A stretch of 64,000 bases of DNA from Diaphorobacter nitroreducens (GTDB taxonomy: Bacteria > Pseudomonadota > Gammaproteobacteria > Burkholderiales > Burkholderiaceae_C): contig RJVL01000003.1 in assembly GCA_003755025.1 (NCBI GenBank), positions 186,001 to 250,000 of the forward strand. Reading direction: 5' to 3'. The translations under genes were made by a program, and so were the position numbers. Positions within the stretch are counted from its first letter, which is position 1. Each line of letters opens with the position of its first letter. Shown in pieces: positions 8,214 through 18,184 of this stretch. The notes beneath the pieces are model-generated. The model was not told the origin of the DNA. It saw only the letters and a program-made list of their open reading frames with translations, and did not search any database.

Positions 8214-8996
8214 GTGGGACGCGTTTTGCTGACGACCGCTCAAAAAACTGCCGAGACACGCCATGACCGACTGGACGCATTGCGCGGGTTCGCCATGGTA
8301 TGGATGACGGCCTTCCATTTCTGCTTCGACCTCAGCCATTTTGGCTACTGGCCCCAGGAATTCCGGGCAGATCCCTTGTGGACTGTGCAGCGAACCCTCA
8401 TCGTCAGTCTGTTCCTGGGATGTGCGGGGCTGGCACAAGCGGTGGCTTGGCAACGTCAGGTTGGGTGGGCGCGTTTCGCCCGTCGCTGGAGCCAGATCAC
8501 GGCCTGTGCATTGCTGGTAACGGTTGGCTCTTTTCTGATGTTCCCGCGTAGCTTCATTTACTTTGGGGTGCTGCATGGCATGGCAGTGATGCTCGTCATC
8601 ACGCGGCTGACGGCAGGGTGGGGCAGGTGGCTGTGGTTGGCCGGGCTGCTGGCACTGGTGTCGCCTTGGGTCGCAGGCTGGGCGCTGCAGGGGCCTCTTT
8701 CAGAATGGGCGCCGCTATTCAATGGGCGGGGCCTCAACTGGTTGGGCTGGATTTCGCGAAAGCCCTTTACCGAGGACTATGTGCCGCTCTTTCCGTGGCT
8801 GGGCGTCATGTGGTGGGGGATGGCGGCCGGGCAGTGGCTCGTTGTGCGCTCGGACGGCTGGCTGTCCCGCCCGTTGCCGCGTGTGGTAGCGCCCCTGGCT
8901 GGTTTGGGACGCTATAGCCTCAGCTATTACATGCTGCACCAGCCCGTCCTGATCGCAGGACTGTTGCTGGCAGGCTGGCTGGCGGGGCGGGCATAA
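8214..8996 (+). CDS. DUF1624 / heparan-alpha-glucosaminide acetyltransferase-like membrane protein
   Basis: A 260-residue polytopic membrane protein with seven or eight hydrophobic segments. The N-terminal RLDALRGFAMVWMTAFHFCF is the signature of the DUF1624/YeiB-like acyltransferase superfamily (R-L-D-x-L-R-G-x-A then a His in the first helix). YFGVLHGMAV and LFPWLGVMWWG also match. Such proteins are thought to move acyl groups across the membrane onto sugars or lipids; the substrate here is unknown. The start is uncertain: a GTG at 8214 is used and no ribosome site is obvious. Its stop codon overlaps the T-run of the convergent terminator at 8995-9021. Confidence 0.8.
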   Translation: MGRVLLTTAQKTAETRHDRLDALRGFAMVWMTAFHFCFDLSHFGYWPQEFRADPLWTVQRTLIVSLFLGCAGLAQAVAWQRQVGWARFARRWSQITACALLVTVGSFLMFPRSFIYFGVLHGMAVMLVITRLTAGWGRWLWLAGLLALVSPWVAGWALQGPLSEWAPLFNGRGLNWLGWISRKPFTEDYVPLFPWLGVMWWGMAAGQWLVVRSDGWLSRPLPRVVAPLAGLGRYSLSYYMLHQPVLIAGLLLAGWLAGRA

Positions 8997-9021
8997 AAAA
9001 ACGCGGCCCGAAGGCCGCGTT
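8995..9021 (-). terminator. Rho-independent terminator of the selO-to-parvulin operon
   Basis: AACGCGGCC-CGAA-GGCCGCGTT is a 9-bp stem with a 4-base loop, followed on the minus strand by seven Ts that overlap the DUF1624 stop codon. Strong for the minus strand and weaker for the plus strand. Confidence 0.9.
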
Positions 9022-9043
9022 GTCGTGCGCGAGGCGCCTGTAG

Positions 9044-9829
9044 TTACTCCACCTTGGCCTTGGCGCGCAGGTCTTCCTGGAACTTCGCCAGTTTCTGCTG
9101 CTGCAGTTGCTGGGCGATCTGGGGCTTGACCTCTTCCAGCTTCGGCAGCTGGGCTTCGCGCACATCGTCCAGGCGGATGACGTGCCAGCCGAACTGGCTC
9201 TTCACGGGGGTCTGGGTCATCTTGCCTTTCTCCAGCTTCACCAGCGCTTCCGTGAACTCAGCCACGTAGCTGCTCGGGCTGGCCCAGTCCAGGTCGCCAC
9301 CGCGGGCGCCGGATCCGGGGTCCTTGGATTGCTTCTTCGCAATGTCCTCGAACTTGCCACCCTTCTTGATGGAAGCAATGATGGCCTTGGCCTCGTCTTC
9401 CTTTTCGACCAGGATGTGGCTGGCCTTGTATTCCTTGCCAGCGTTGGCGGCCACGAACTTGTCGTACTCGGCCTGGATCTCGGCATCGGTCACGGCATTG
9501 TTCTTCTGGAAATCCACGAACAGTTCACGGATCAGAATGGTCTGGCGCGCCAACTCCATCTGGGCCTTGTAATCGGCAGAGCCTTCCAGGCCGCGCTTTT
9601 GCGCTTCCTGCATGAAGATCTCGCGGGCGATCACTTCTTCCTTGATCTGGTTTTCCAGTTCGGGCGTGACCGGGCGGCCCGAGCGCTCCACCTGCTGCTT
9701 CAGGACTTCGGCACGTTCCTTGGGAACCGCCTTGCCATTGACGATGGCGAGGTTTTGCGCGGCAACGGGCAATGCCATCGTGCCCAGCACGGCTGCGGCC
9801 ACGAGGCCGGACAAGAGCTTTTTCTTCAT
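9044..9829 (-). CDS. Periplasmic peptidyl-prolyl cis-trans isomerase (parvulin, PrsA/PpiC type)
   Basis: A 261-residue exported foldase that isomerises proline bonds in envelope proteins. A signal peptide opens it (MKKKLLSGLVAAAVLGTMAL, cleavage near VAAQ). An N-terminal helical chaperone part (residues ~25-135) is followed by one parvulin domain with KASHILVEKEDEAKAI, GGKFEDIAKKQSKDPGS, GGDLDW and QFGWHVIRLDDVRE. A Gln/Lys-rich helix ends the protein. It is the last gene of a minus-strand set with the bolA-like gene, yciB, msrB and selO, 67 bases after the bolA-like gene. A full SurA would carry two parvulin domains and be about 430 residues. Confidence 0.92.
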   Translation of the reverse strand: MKKKLLSGLVAAAVLGTMALPVAAQNLAIVNGKAVPKERAEVLKQQVERSGRPVTPELENQIKEEVIAREIFMQEAQKRGLEGSADYKAQMELARQTILIRELFVDFQKNNAVTDAEIQAEYDKFVAANAGKEYKASHILVEKEDEAKAIIASIKKGGKFEDIAKKQSKDPGSGARGGDLDWASPSSYVAEFTEALVKLEKGKMTQTPVKSQFGWHVIRLDDVREAQLPKLEEVKPQIAQQLQQQKLAKFQEDLRAKAKVE

Positions 9830-9896
9830 TGGGAATCCACTGATTGGGAAATAGGCTGCAGACGACTGGCTGCAACGCCCTTGGATCGGGGTTTTT

Positions 9897-10175
9897 TCAG
9901 AGAGTTTCAATGGCAATGGCGTGGGCGCCTTGGTCAATGAAAATCTGCAGCGCATCATACACAAGGCGATGCTGTGCAACCTTGCGCTTGCCTGTAAATA
10001 ACGGTGACGCGATGCGCACACGGAAATGGGTGCCAAACCCGGTTCCATTGGCGCCGGCATGGCCTTCGTGCTGCCAGCTTTCGTCCACCACTTCCAGATG
10101 GGTGGGCGATAGTGTGGCGCGCAGGCGTTCGGCCATGGCCTCTGCCGTGATAGCGATGGAGGGCGTGGTGTTCAT
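9897..10175 (-). CDS. BolA/IbaG-family protein
   Basis: A 92-residue class II KH-fold protein. Family marks are the C-terminal KRKVAQHRLVYDALQ (the conserved HR-x-VY segment) and the N-terminal AEAMAERLRATLSPTHLEVVDES. BolA proteins partner monothiol glutaredoxins and affect iron-sulfur supply and envelope stress. It overlaps the end of yciB by 4 bases (ATGA), so the two are translationally coupled. Whether it is BolA or IbaG cannot be settled by eye. Confidence 0.87.
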   Translation of the reverse strand: MNTTPSIAITAEAMAERLRATLSPTHLEVVDESWQHEGHAGANGTGFGTHFRVRIASPLFTGKRKVAQHRLVYDALQIFIDQGAHAIAIETL

Positions 10176-10732
10176 GGTTGCAGGTCCTTGGGCGCGGCAT
10201 CGCCCTCATCCTTGACGTGGCGGCTCAGGTACAGCGCCTGTGCGATGACGAAGGCGAACATCAGGCCGATGCCACCGAACAGTTTGAAGTTCACCCAGGT
10301 GTCGGTGTCGAAGTTGTAGGCCACCCACAGATTGAGTACACCCATGGTGGCGAAAAAGCCCGTCCAGCCCCAGTTCAGGTTGCGCCACACGGGCGCGGGC
10401 AGATCGATCTGAGCGCCCATGAGTGACTGGATGAAGTTTTTGCGGAACACCAACTGGCCGACGAGCAAGGTGCCGCCCATGAGCCAGTAGAGCACGGTGG
10501 GCTTCCATTTGATGAAGGTTTCGCTGTGTGCCAGCAGGGTGGCGCCGCCGAACAGCACGATGACGCCCAGGCTCAGCCATTGCAGGGGTTCGACCTTGCC
10601 GTGCTTGAGGCGGATGTAGCCGATCTGCACGACGGTGGCGGCAATCGCCACGGCCGTGGCCACGTAGATGCCCCAGACCTTGAATGCGGCGAAGAACAGG
10701 ATGATGGGAAAGAAGTCGATGAGCAGTTTCAT
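10172..10732 (-). CDS. yciB: Inner-membrane septation protein A (YciB family)
   Basis: A 186-residue polytopic membrane protein starting [20 protein letters not shown], the usual YciB beginning. It has five hydrophobic helices and the family segment [38 protein letters not shown] and [20 protein letters not shown] also fit. YciB is tied to cell-envelope synthesis and intracellular septation. It overlaps msrB upstream and the bolA-like gene downstream by 4 bases each. A longer in-frame extension upstream lies within msrB and is not coding. Confidence 0.93.
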   Translation of the reverse strand: MKLLIDFFPIILFFAAFKVWGIYVATAVAIAATVVQIGYIRLKHGKVEPLQWLSLGVIVLFGGATLLAHSETFIKWKPTVLYWLMGGTLLVGQLVFRKNFIQSLMGAQIDLPAPVWRNLNWGWTGFFATMGVLNLWVAYNFDTDTWVNFKLFGGIGLMFAFVIAQALYLSRHVKDEGDAAPKDLQP

Positions 10733-11142
10733 GGCGCCGGGGGGTCGAAATCGAGCGAGGCGGAGTTCATGCAATAGCGCAGACCCGAAGGAGCGGGGCC
10801 GTCGGGAAAGACATGGCCCAGGTGGGCCCCACATTGTGCACACACGGTCTCGGTGCGCACCATGCCGTGGCTGCGGTCCTCGATCTCCCGAATGGCACCG
10901 GGCACGGCAAGCGAGAAGCTGGGCCAGCCACAGCCCGCGTCGAACTTGGTGTCGGAGTCGAACAGCTTGGCGCCGCAGCAGACGCAGTGGTAGCTGCCGT
11001 CGGCCCAGTGGCCTTCGTACTTGCCGCTGAAGGGCCGCTCGGTGGCCGCGTGACGCGTGACCTGGTAAGCCGCGGGCTCGGCGCCCTTGGCCTGCAGCAG
11101 CGCCTGCCATTCGTCTTCGGTTTTCTGGATGGGGTAGGTCAT
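10729..11142 (-). CDS. msrB: Peptide-methionine (R)-S-oxide reductase
   Basis: A 137-residue repair enzyme that reduces methionine-R-sulfoxide in proteins. The structural zinc ligands are present as CVCC and CAQC. The family core GCGWPSF and the catalytic cysteine in [11 protein letters not shown] are intact. There is no signal peptide, so it is cytosolic. It overlaps the 3' end of selO by 4 bases and yciB by 4 bases, placing it in the middle of a coupled set. Close linkage to selO suggests shared use under oxidative stress. Confidence 0.95.
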   Translation of the reverse strand: MTYPIQKTEDEWQALLQAKGAEPAAYQVTRHAATERPFSGKYEGHWADGSYHCVCCGAKLFDSDTKFDAGCGWPSFSLAVPGAIREIEDRSHGMVRTETVCAQCGAHLGHVFPDGPAPSGLRYCMNSASLDFDPPAP

Positions 11143-12626
11143 GAGGAACAGCTGATGGAGATGGAGGACGCCCAGTCGGGCGGAAAGCCGGCGTAGGCCT
11201 CGTGCCCCGGGTGGTCGTCGAAGGGGCGCGCCAGCAACCTTTGCAGTGTTTGGAGTTCGGAGAAGTCCCCGAGTTTCGCGGCGCGAATCGCCTGTTCGCC
11301 CAGGTGGTTGCGCAGCACGAAGCGTGGATTGGTTTTATGCATCAAATCGGCTGCTAGCGCCCATCCATCAAGCGCTAAAAGCTCCTTATATTGTAGCAAC
11401 CAGGCGTCCAGAGCTGCACGGTCCAGGAACAGATCGCGCACGGGTTCGAAATCCTCCGTGGCTACTGCACCGGACAGCCGGCGCCAGAAGATGGGGTAGT
11501 CCACGCGGTCGGCGGCCAGCAGCCGCAACAGGCCATCGACCAAAGCGGCGTCGCCTTCGCGCGCCTGCTGCAGGCCGAGCTTGGCGCGTATGCGCGCCAG
11601 GAACTCCCGGCCAAAGCTGCCTTCGTACGACTGCAGCGCGGCGCGCGCCGTGTCCACCTCGCCGATCAGCGGCAGCAGCGCCTGGGCCAGACACAACAGG
11701 TTCCAGTACGCCACGCTGGGCTGGCGGTCGAAGGCGTAGCGGCCGCGTACGTCGCTGTGATTGCAGATGTGTCCAGGGTCGAAAGCATCCAGGAACTGGA
11801 ACGGCCCGTAGTCCATCGTGAGGCCCAGGATGCTCATGTTGTCGGTGTTCATGACGCCATGGCAAAAACCCACGGCCTGCCATTGCGCCAGCAGTGCAGC
11901 GGTGCGCTCGCTCACGGCATGCAGCAGTGCGGCGTAGGCGTTGCCTTCCCATTCCTGCGAGCGGCGGCAGTCGGGGTAGTAGCGGTCGATCACGTAGTCG
12001 GCCAGGGCGCGCAGCTCGGCTTCCTGGCCGCGCGCCGCGAAGTGCTCGAAGTGGCCGAAACGGATGAAGCTGGGCGCTACGCGCGTGACCACGGCGGCGG
12101 TTTCCACCTCCTCGCGCTGCACGGGCGCGGGCGAACCGGTCACACACAGCGCGCGCGTGGTCGGTATGCCCAGCGCATGCATGGCTTCGCTGCACAGGAA
12201 TTCGCGGATCGAAGATCGCAGCACGGCGCGGCCGTCGCCCATGCGCGAATAGGGCGTGCGCCCGCTACCCTTGAGCTGCACCTCTTGGCCCGTGGCGGTT
12301 TCGCCCAGCAGGATGGCACGGCCATCGCCCAACTGGCCGGCCCACACGCCGAACTGGTGGCCGCTGTACACGCTGGCCAGCGGCTGGCTGCCGGGCAGCA
12401 GGGCGTTGCCTGTGAAGGCCTGCAGTGCGTCGTCGCGCTGCTGCCAGGCTTCGGGCAGGCCCAGCAAGGCGCCTACCTCGGCGCTGGTGCCCACCCAGTG
12501 AGGCTGGGGCAGGGGAGTGGGGCGCAGCGGCGTGAAGAAGGCCGAGCCCAGCGCGGCGAAGCCCGGCTGCCAGGCGGGCACCAGTGGCGCGACTAGGGTA
12601 GCGTCAGGGGTGGGGGCAAACGTCAT
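11139..12626 (-). CDS. selO: Protein adenylyltransferase SelO (YdiU)
   Basis: A 495-residue pseudokinase-fold enzyme that transfers AMP from ATP to protein side chains and is linked to redox homeostasis. Core motifs are [40 protein letters not shown] (nucleotide-binding Lys and Arg), [13 protein letters not shown] (catalytic Asn/Asp region) and [11 protein letters not shown]. The extreme C-terminus SCSS matches bacterial YdiU, where eukaryotic SelO has selenocysteine. Residues ~410-432, just before the conserved [10 protein letters not shown], are encoded by a copy of the dispersed repeat. It heads the minus-strand operon and is divergent from the acyl-CoA ligase gene. Confidence 0.94.
   Translation of the reverse strand: MTFAPTPDATLVAPLVPAWQPGFAALGSAFFTPLRPTPLPQPHWVGTSAEVGALLGLPEAWQQRDDALQAFTGNALLPGSQPLASVYSGHQFGVWAGQLGDGRAILLGETATGQEVQLKGSGRTPYSRMGDGRAVLRSSIREFLCSEAMHALGIPTTRALCVTGSPAPVQREEVETAAVVTRVAPSFIRFGHFEHFAARGQEAELRALADYVIDRYYPDCRRSQEWEGNAYAALLHAVSERTAALLAQWQAVGFCHGVMNTDNMSILGLTMDYGPFQFLDAFDPGHICNHSDVRGRYAFDRQPSVAYWNLLCLAQALLPLIGEVDTARAALQSYEGSFGREFLARIRAKLGLQQAREGDAALVDGLLRLLAADRVDYPIFWRRLSGAVATEDFEPVRDLFLDRAALDAWLLQYKELLALDGWALAADLMHKTNPRFVLRNHLGEQAIRAAKLGDFSELQTLQRLLARPFDDHPGHEAYAGFPPDWASSISISCSS
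11332..11397. repeat. Dispersed palindromic repeat, in-frame inside selO
   Basis: Contains CTGCTAGCGCCCATCCATCA followed by AGCGCTAAAAGCT, a near-full copy. It is read on the minus strand without a stop, as [16 protein letters not shown]. It abuts the conserved NP-x-x-VLRN motif, so it appears to have replaced part of a helix rather than only lengthening a loop. Confidence 0.75.
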
Positions 12627-12798
12627 GCGGGGATTGTCCCCCGGGCCCCTATGCCCCGATCTGGTCCAAGGCCTTGTGCGCGGGAGGCGGCGCGAACGTG
12701 GGATTTCTCCGGATGGCTCCGTGGCTGGAAAGCCCCATGTTCCCCGCTACGATGGCGCAGTCTTCGTACACCCACAATTCATTACCAAAGGAGCATCC

Positions 12799-14436
<1,638 letters not shown>

Positions 14437-14489
14437 GCGCGCCCGGGCCGGTGCGCAAGGGGCTGTTCCTGCGCGCCGGTCACATGGGT

Positions 14490-14501
14490 GATAGCTGCTA
14501 G
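14490..14501. repeat. Half-copy of the dispersed repeat
   Basis: GATAGCTGCTAG matches the left flank and first arm of the repeat and lies between the ligase and the binding-protein gene. The rest of the element is missing; a partial or decayed copy. Confidence 0.35.
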
Positions 14502-14575
14502 GGGCAATCCCTGAACGGCGCCTCGTTGCATCCCTTGTACGCTGCGGCGTATTCATTCTCACAAGGAGACGAGGC

Positions 14576-15811
14576 ATGAAGTTCGCTATCAAAATGGTAG
14601 CTGCTAGCGCAATCTTTGCATGTGCTGGTGGCGCATTCGCCCAAAAAGGGGAAACCGTCAAGATCGCCTGGCTCGATCCGCTGTCGGGCCTCATGGCCGC
14701 GGTGGGCACCAACCAGCTCAAGAGCTTCCAGTTCATCTCCGAGGAGTTCAACAAGAAGAACGCGTCGGGCGTGAAGTTCGAGATCATCGGCATCGACAAC
14801 AAGCTCAGCCCGCAGGAGACCACCAGCGCACTGCGCTCCGCGATGGACCAGGGCGCGCGCTACGTGGTACAGGGCAATGGTTCGGGCCCGGCGCTGGCCA
14901 TCATCGACGCACTGGAAAAGCACAACGCGCGCAACCCGGGCAAGGAAGTCGTCTACCTGAACTACGCGGCGGTGGACCCTGACCTCACCAACAGCAAGTG
15001 CAGCTACTGGCACTTCCGCCTGGATGCCGACACCTCCATGAAGATGGAGGCCATGACCACCTTCATCAAGGACCATCCTGAGGTCCAGAAGGTGTACCTG
15101 ATCAACCAGAACTATTCGCACGGACATCAGGTCTCCAAGTACGCCAAGGAGAACCTCAAGCGCAAGCGCCCTGACGTGCAGATCGTGGGCGACGACCTGC
15201 ACCCGCTGGCGCAGGTGCGCGACTTCGCGCCCTACATCGCCAAGATCAAGCAGTCGGGTGCGGACACGGTGATCACGGGCAACTGGGGCTCCGACCTCGC
15301 GCTGCTCATCAAGGCCGCCAATGATGCGGGCCTGAACAACGTGAACTTCTACACCTACTACGGTGGCGTGACGGGCAGCCCCACCGCCATGGGGGCGGGC
15401 GCCGCGGGCCGGGTGTACATGGTGTCGTACAACCACCTGAATCTGCCGGGCGAGATCGGTCGCATCGTGGGCGACTACAAGAAGAAGTTCAACGACGACA
15501 TGTACACCGGCGCCGTGTACCACGCCTTCTCCATGCTGGATTCCGCCTTCGTGAAGGCCAAGTCCACCGATCCCGTGAAGGTGGCTGCTGCGATGGAAGG
15601 CATGAAGTTCAACAGCTTCAACGGCGAAGTGGAGATGCGCAAGTCCGACCACCAGTTGCAGCAGGGCCTGTTCGTGACCCGCTGGGAAAAGGCGGGCGAC
15701 AAGTATCCCCGCGATGCCGAGAACACCGGCTACACCTTCGTGCCGGTGAAGTACTACGAGCCCTATGTGGCCAGCACGCCCACGTCGTGCCAGATGAAGC
15801 GGCCTTCCTGA
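14576..15811 (+). CDS. Branched-chain-type ABC transporter substrate-binding protein
   Basis: A 411-residue periplasmic binding protein of the LivJ/LivK fold (Peripla_BP_6). The start has a good ribosome site (ACAAGGAGACGAGGCATG) and a signal peptide, MKFAIKMVAASAIFACAGGA, cleaved near AFA-Q. Family segments include ETVKIAWLDPLSGLMAAVG and YVVQGNGSGPALAIIDAL. Part of the signal peptide (codons 4-12) coincides with a half-copy of the dispersed repeat. It is the first gene of livK-H-M-G-F order, separated from livH by a terminator that should keep binding-protein expression above that of the membrane genes. The neighbouring CoA ligase and beta-oxidation genes suggest an organic acid rather than an amino acid as ligand. 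Confidence 0.88.
   Translation: MKFAIKMVAASAIFACAGGAFAQKGETVKIAWLDPLSGLMAAVGTNQLKSFQFISEEFNKKNASGVKFEIIGIDNKLSPQETTSALRSAMDQGARYVVQGNGSGPALAIIDALEKHNARNPGKEVVYLNYAAVDPDLTNSKCSYWHFRLDADTSMKMEAMTTFIKDHPEVQKVYLINQNYSHGHQVSKYAKENLKRKRPDVQIVGDDLHPLAQVRDFAPYIAKIKQSGADTVITGNWGSDLALLIKAANDAGLNNVNFYTYYGGVTGSPTAMGAGAAGRVYMVSYNHLNLPGEIGRIVGDYKKKFNDDMYTGAVYHAFSMLDSAFVKAKSTDPVKVAAAMEGMKFNSFNGEVEMRKSDHQLQQGLFVTRWEKAGDKYPRDAENTGYTFVPVKYYEPYVASTPTSCQMKRPS
14585..14611. repeat. Half-copy of the dispersed repeat forming part of a signal peptide
   Basis: The segment CTATCAAAATGGTAGCTGCTAGCGC matches the left part of the repeat (TTTCAATAGCTGCTAGCGCTT). It encodes AIKMVAASA, in the same frame as the repeat copies inside the acyl-CoA dehydrogenase and patatin genes (GCT GCT AGC GCN). 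Confidence 0.5.
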
Positions 15812-15838
15812 TGTAGTTCCTGGTGGGACGACCTTTGG

Positions 15839-15865
15839 GGCCCGAGTCTCCTCGGGCCTTTTTTT
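15839..15865 (+). terminator. Intra-operon terminator between binding protein and permease genes
   Basis: GGCCCGAG-TCTC-CTCGGGCC is a perfect 8-bp stem with a 4-base loop followed by seven Ts. Its position after the binding-protein gene and 21 bases before livH fits partial termination. Confidence 0.93.
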
Positions 15866-15886
15866 CACCTGCTGCGCGGTCTTGCG

Positions 15887-16840
15887 ATGAATCTTGAGTT
15901 TTTCGTGATCTCCCTGCTCAACGGCGTCAGCTACGGTCTGCTGCTGTTCATGCTGAGTTCGGGATTGACGCTGATCTTCAGCATGATGGGCGTGCTCAAC
16001 TTCGCGCACACCAGTTTCTACATGCTGGGCGCGTACTTTGCGTACACCTTGTCGGGTGCCATCGGCTTCTGGCCCGCGCTGGTGGTGGCACCGCTGCTGG
16101 TGGGGGCGCTGGGCGCGGTCTTCGAGCGCTATGCGCTGCGCCGCGTGCACAAGTTCGGCCATGTGCCCGAGCTGCTGGTCACCTTTGGCCTGTCGTACCT
16201 GATCCTGGAGGTGGTGCAGCTGGTGTGGGGGCGCTCCACCGTGCCCTATGGCCTGCCTGCCCAACTGCAGGGGCCGCTCTTCACCCTGTACGGCACGCAG
16301 TTTCCCAAGTCGCGCTCCTTCGTCATGCTGGTGGCGGTGCTGATGCTGCTGTCGGTCTGGCTGCTGCTCACGCGCACCCGCATCGGGTTGGTGATCCAGG
16401 CGGCGCTCAAGCATCCGCACATGGTGGAGGCCCTGGGCCACAACGTGCCGCGCGTGTTCATGCTGGTGTTTGGCGGCGGCTGCGCGCTGGCGGGGCTGGC
16501 CGGCGTGATCGGCGGCAATACCTACGTGACCGAGCCGGCCATGGCGGCCTCGGTGGGCTCCATCATCTTCGTGGTGGTGGTGGTCGGGGGCATGGGGTCG
16601 CTGGCGGGGGCGTTCCTGGCGTCACTCATCATCGGACTGGTGCAGACCTTTGCGGTGGCGCTGGACTATTCGCTGGTGCATGCCTTCGCCCGCCTGGGCA
16701 TCCAGGTCACCGAACAGACCTTTGGCTACCCGCTATTCAAGCTCACCATCTCGCAGGTGGCGCCGATCCTGCCGTACCTGTTCCTCGTTCTGATCCTGAT
16801 CTTCCGGCCCAAGGGCCTGCTGGGCACGCGGGAGGATTGA
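15887..16840 (+). CDS. livH: Branched-chain-type ABC transporter permease (LivH family)
   Basis: A 317-residue inner-membrane permease with about eight hydrophobic helices. It opens with MNLEFFVISLLNGVSYGLLL, the usual LivH start. It contains GLTLIFSMMGVLNFAHTSFYM, and FGLSYLILEVVQLVWG and VVVVGGMGSLAGAFLASLI (the coupling-loop region) match the family. It pairs with the livM-like protein encoded 6 bases downstream. Confidence 0.92.
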   Translation: MNLEFFVISLLNGVSYGLLLFMLSSGLTLIFSMMGVLNFAHTSFYMLGAYFAYTLSGAIGFWPALVVAPLLVGALGAVFERYALRRVHKFGHVPELLVTFGLSYLILEVVQLVWGRSTVPYGLPAQLQGPLFTLYGTQFPKSRSFVMLVAVLMLLSVWLLLTRTRIGLVIQAALKHPHMVEALGHNVPRVFMLVFGGGCALAGLAGVIGGNTYVTEPAMAASVGSIIFVVVVVGGMGSLAGAFLASLIIGLVQTFAVALDYSLVHAFARLGIQVTEQTFGYPLFKLTISQVAPILPYLFLVLILIFRPKGLLGTRED

Positions 16841-16846
16841 AAGGCC

Positions 16847-18184
16847 ATGCACACCACTTCCTCTGCACCTTCGACCGCGGACGCCGGGGGCGCCGTGCGG
16901 TACTACCGCTTCAAGCCCTTGAATGTGGGGCGCATCGTCATCTGGAGCCTGTTTGCCCTGGCGCTCGTCGTGGCGCCCCAGCTGTTCACCAGCAGCCTGG
17001 CGCTGACGATGCTGTCGCAGATCGGCTACGCGATCATCATCTGCCTGTCGTACAACATCCTCCTGGGGCAGGGCGGCATGCTGAGCTTCGGCCACGCCGT
17101 GTACACCGGCCTGGGCTCGTTCCTGGCGGTGCACGCCATCAACATGGCCAGCGACGGGCGACTGCCCATCCCGCTGGTGCTGATGCCGCTGGTGGGAGGG
17201 CTAGCGGGCATGTTCTTCGCCGTGCTGCTGGGCTATGTCACCACCAAGAAGTCCGGCACCACCTTCGCGATGATCACACTGGGCATCGGCGAACTCGTGG
17301 CCTCCATGGCGCTGATGTTCCCCGAGTTCTTCGGGGGCGAAGGCGGCATCACCACGGACCGCGTGTACGGCCAGCCGGTACTGGGCATCACGTTCGGTCC
17401 GGCGATCCAGGTGTACTACTTGATCGCCGCGTACTGTTTCGTGTGCACGGCCGCCATGTTCGCCTTCACGGGCACGCCGCTGGGGCGCATCCTCAACGCC
17501 GTGCGCGACAACCCTGAGCGTGTGGAGTTCATCGGCTACAACACGCAGCGCGTGCGCTACTTCGCCTTCATCATCGCCGGGTTCTTCGCGGGCATCGGCG
17601 GGGCGCTGGCGGCCATCAACTTCGAGATCGTCACGGCCGCCGACAGCGTTAGCGTGGTGCGCTCGGGCAGCTACCTGCTGTTCACCTTCCTGGGCGGGGC
17701 CACGTTCTTCTTCGGCCCCATCATCGGCGCCGTGCTGCTGGTGCTGGCGTCGGTGCTGCTGTCCGAGCTGTCCAAGGCCTGGCTGCTGTACCTGGGCCTG
17801 GTGTTCCTGTTCATGGTCATGTATGCGCCCGGCGGCATTGCCAGCCTGATCATGATGAATCTGCGCCTGGCCAAGTACGGCAAGCTGCGCGGCATCATCA
17901 GCGCCTACCTGGCGCTGGGTGGAACGGCACTGGTGGCGGTGCTGGGGGCCGCAGCGATGATCGAGATGACTTATCACCTGCAGCTGAACGAGGCGCTGGG
18001 GCCGCAGCTGGAGTTTCTGGGTGCGACGCTGAACGCCAAGAGCGTGGCGAGCTGGTTCGGCGCCGGCTTCGTGCTGGTGACCGGCGTAGGGCTGTTCGAA
18101 CTCTGTCGCAGGCAGTTCATGCGGCAGTGGGGTGCGATCCAGGAAGAGATCGAGCACGAGATCAAGCGTGGGGAGGCAGGCTGA
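16847..18184 (+). CDS. livM: Branched-chain-type ABC transporter permease (LivM family)
   Basis: A 445-residue permease, longer than E. coli LivM because of an N-terminal hydrophilic leader and a C-terminal extension with two extra hydrophobic segments (e.g. LVAVLGAAAMIEMTYHLQL). Core motifs are LLGQGGMLSFGHAVYTGLGS, GTTFAMITLGIGELVASMAL, RVRYFAFIIAGFFAGIGGAL and FLGGATFFFGPIIGAVLLV. The stop overlaps the livG start (TGATG), so the two are coupled. The C-terminal extension is the one unusual point. Confidence 0.92.
   Translation: MHTTSSAPSTADAGGAVRYYRFKPLNVGRIVIWSLFALALVVAPQLFTSSLALTMLSQIGYAIIICLSYNILLGQGGMLSFGHAVYTGLGSFLAVHAINMASDGRLPIPLVLMPLVGGLAGMFFAVLLGYVTTKKSGTTFAMITLGIGELVASMALMFPEFFGGEGGITTDRVYGQPVLGITFGPAIQVYYLIAAYCFVCTAAMFAFTGTPLGRILNAVRDNPERVEFIGYNTQRVRYFAFIIAGFFAGIGGALAAINFEIVTAADSVSVVRSGSYLLFTFLGGATFFFGPIIGAVLLVLASVLLSELSKAWLLYLGLVFLFMVMYAPGGIASLIMMNLRLAKYGKLRGIISAYLALGGTALVAVLGAAAMIEMTYHLQLNEALGPQLEFLGATLNAKSVASWFGAGFVLVTGVGLFELCRRQFMRQWGAIQEEIEHEIKRGEAG

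Noticed and set aside
11139-12626. SelO as evidence of selenocysteine use
   Set aside because: The bacterial protein ends SCSS, with Cys in place of Sec, and no in-frame TGA or Sec machinery is visible. The name comes from eukaryotic orthologues.
14498-16441. A 647-codon minus-strand frame opposite the binding-protein and livH-like genes
   Set aside because: Low-complexity His/Gln/Val-rich translation opposite genes with clear motifs.
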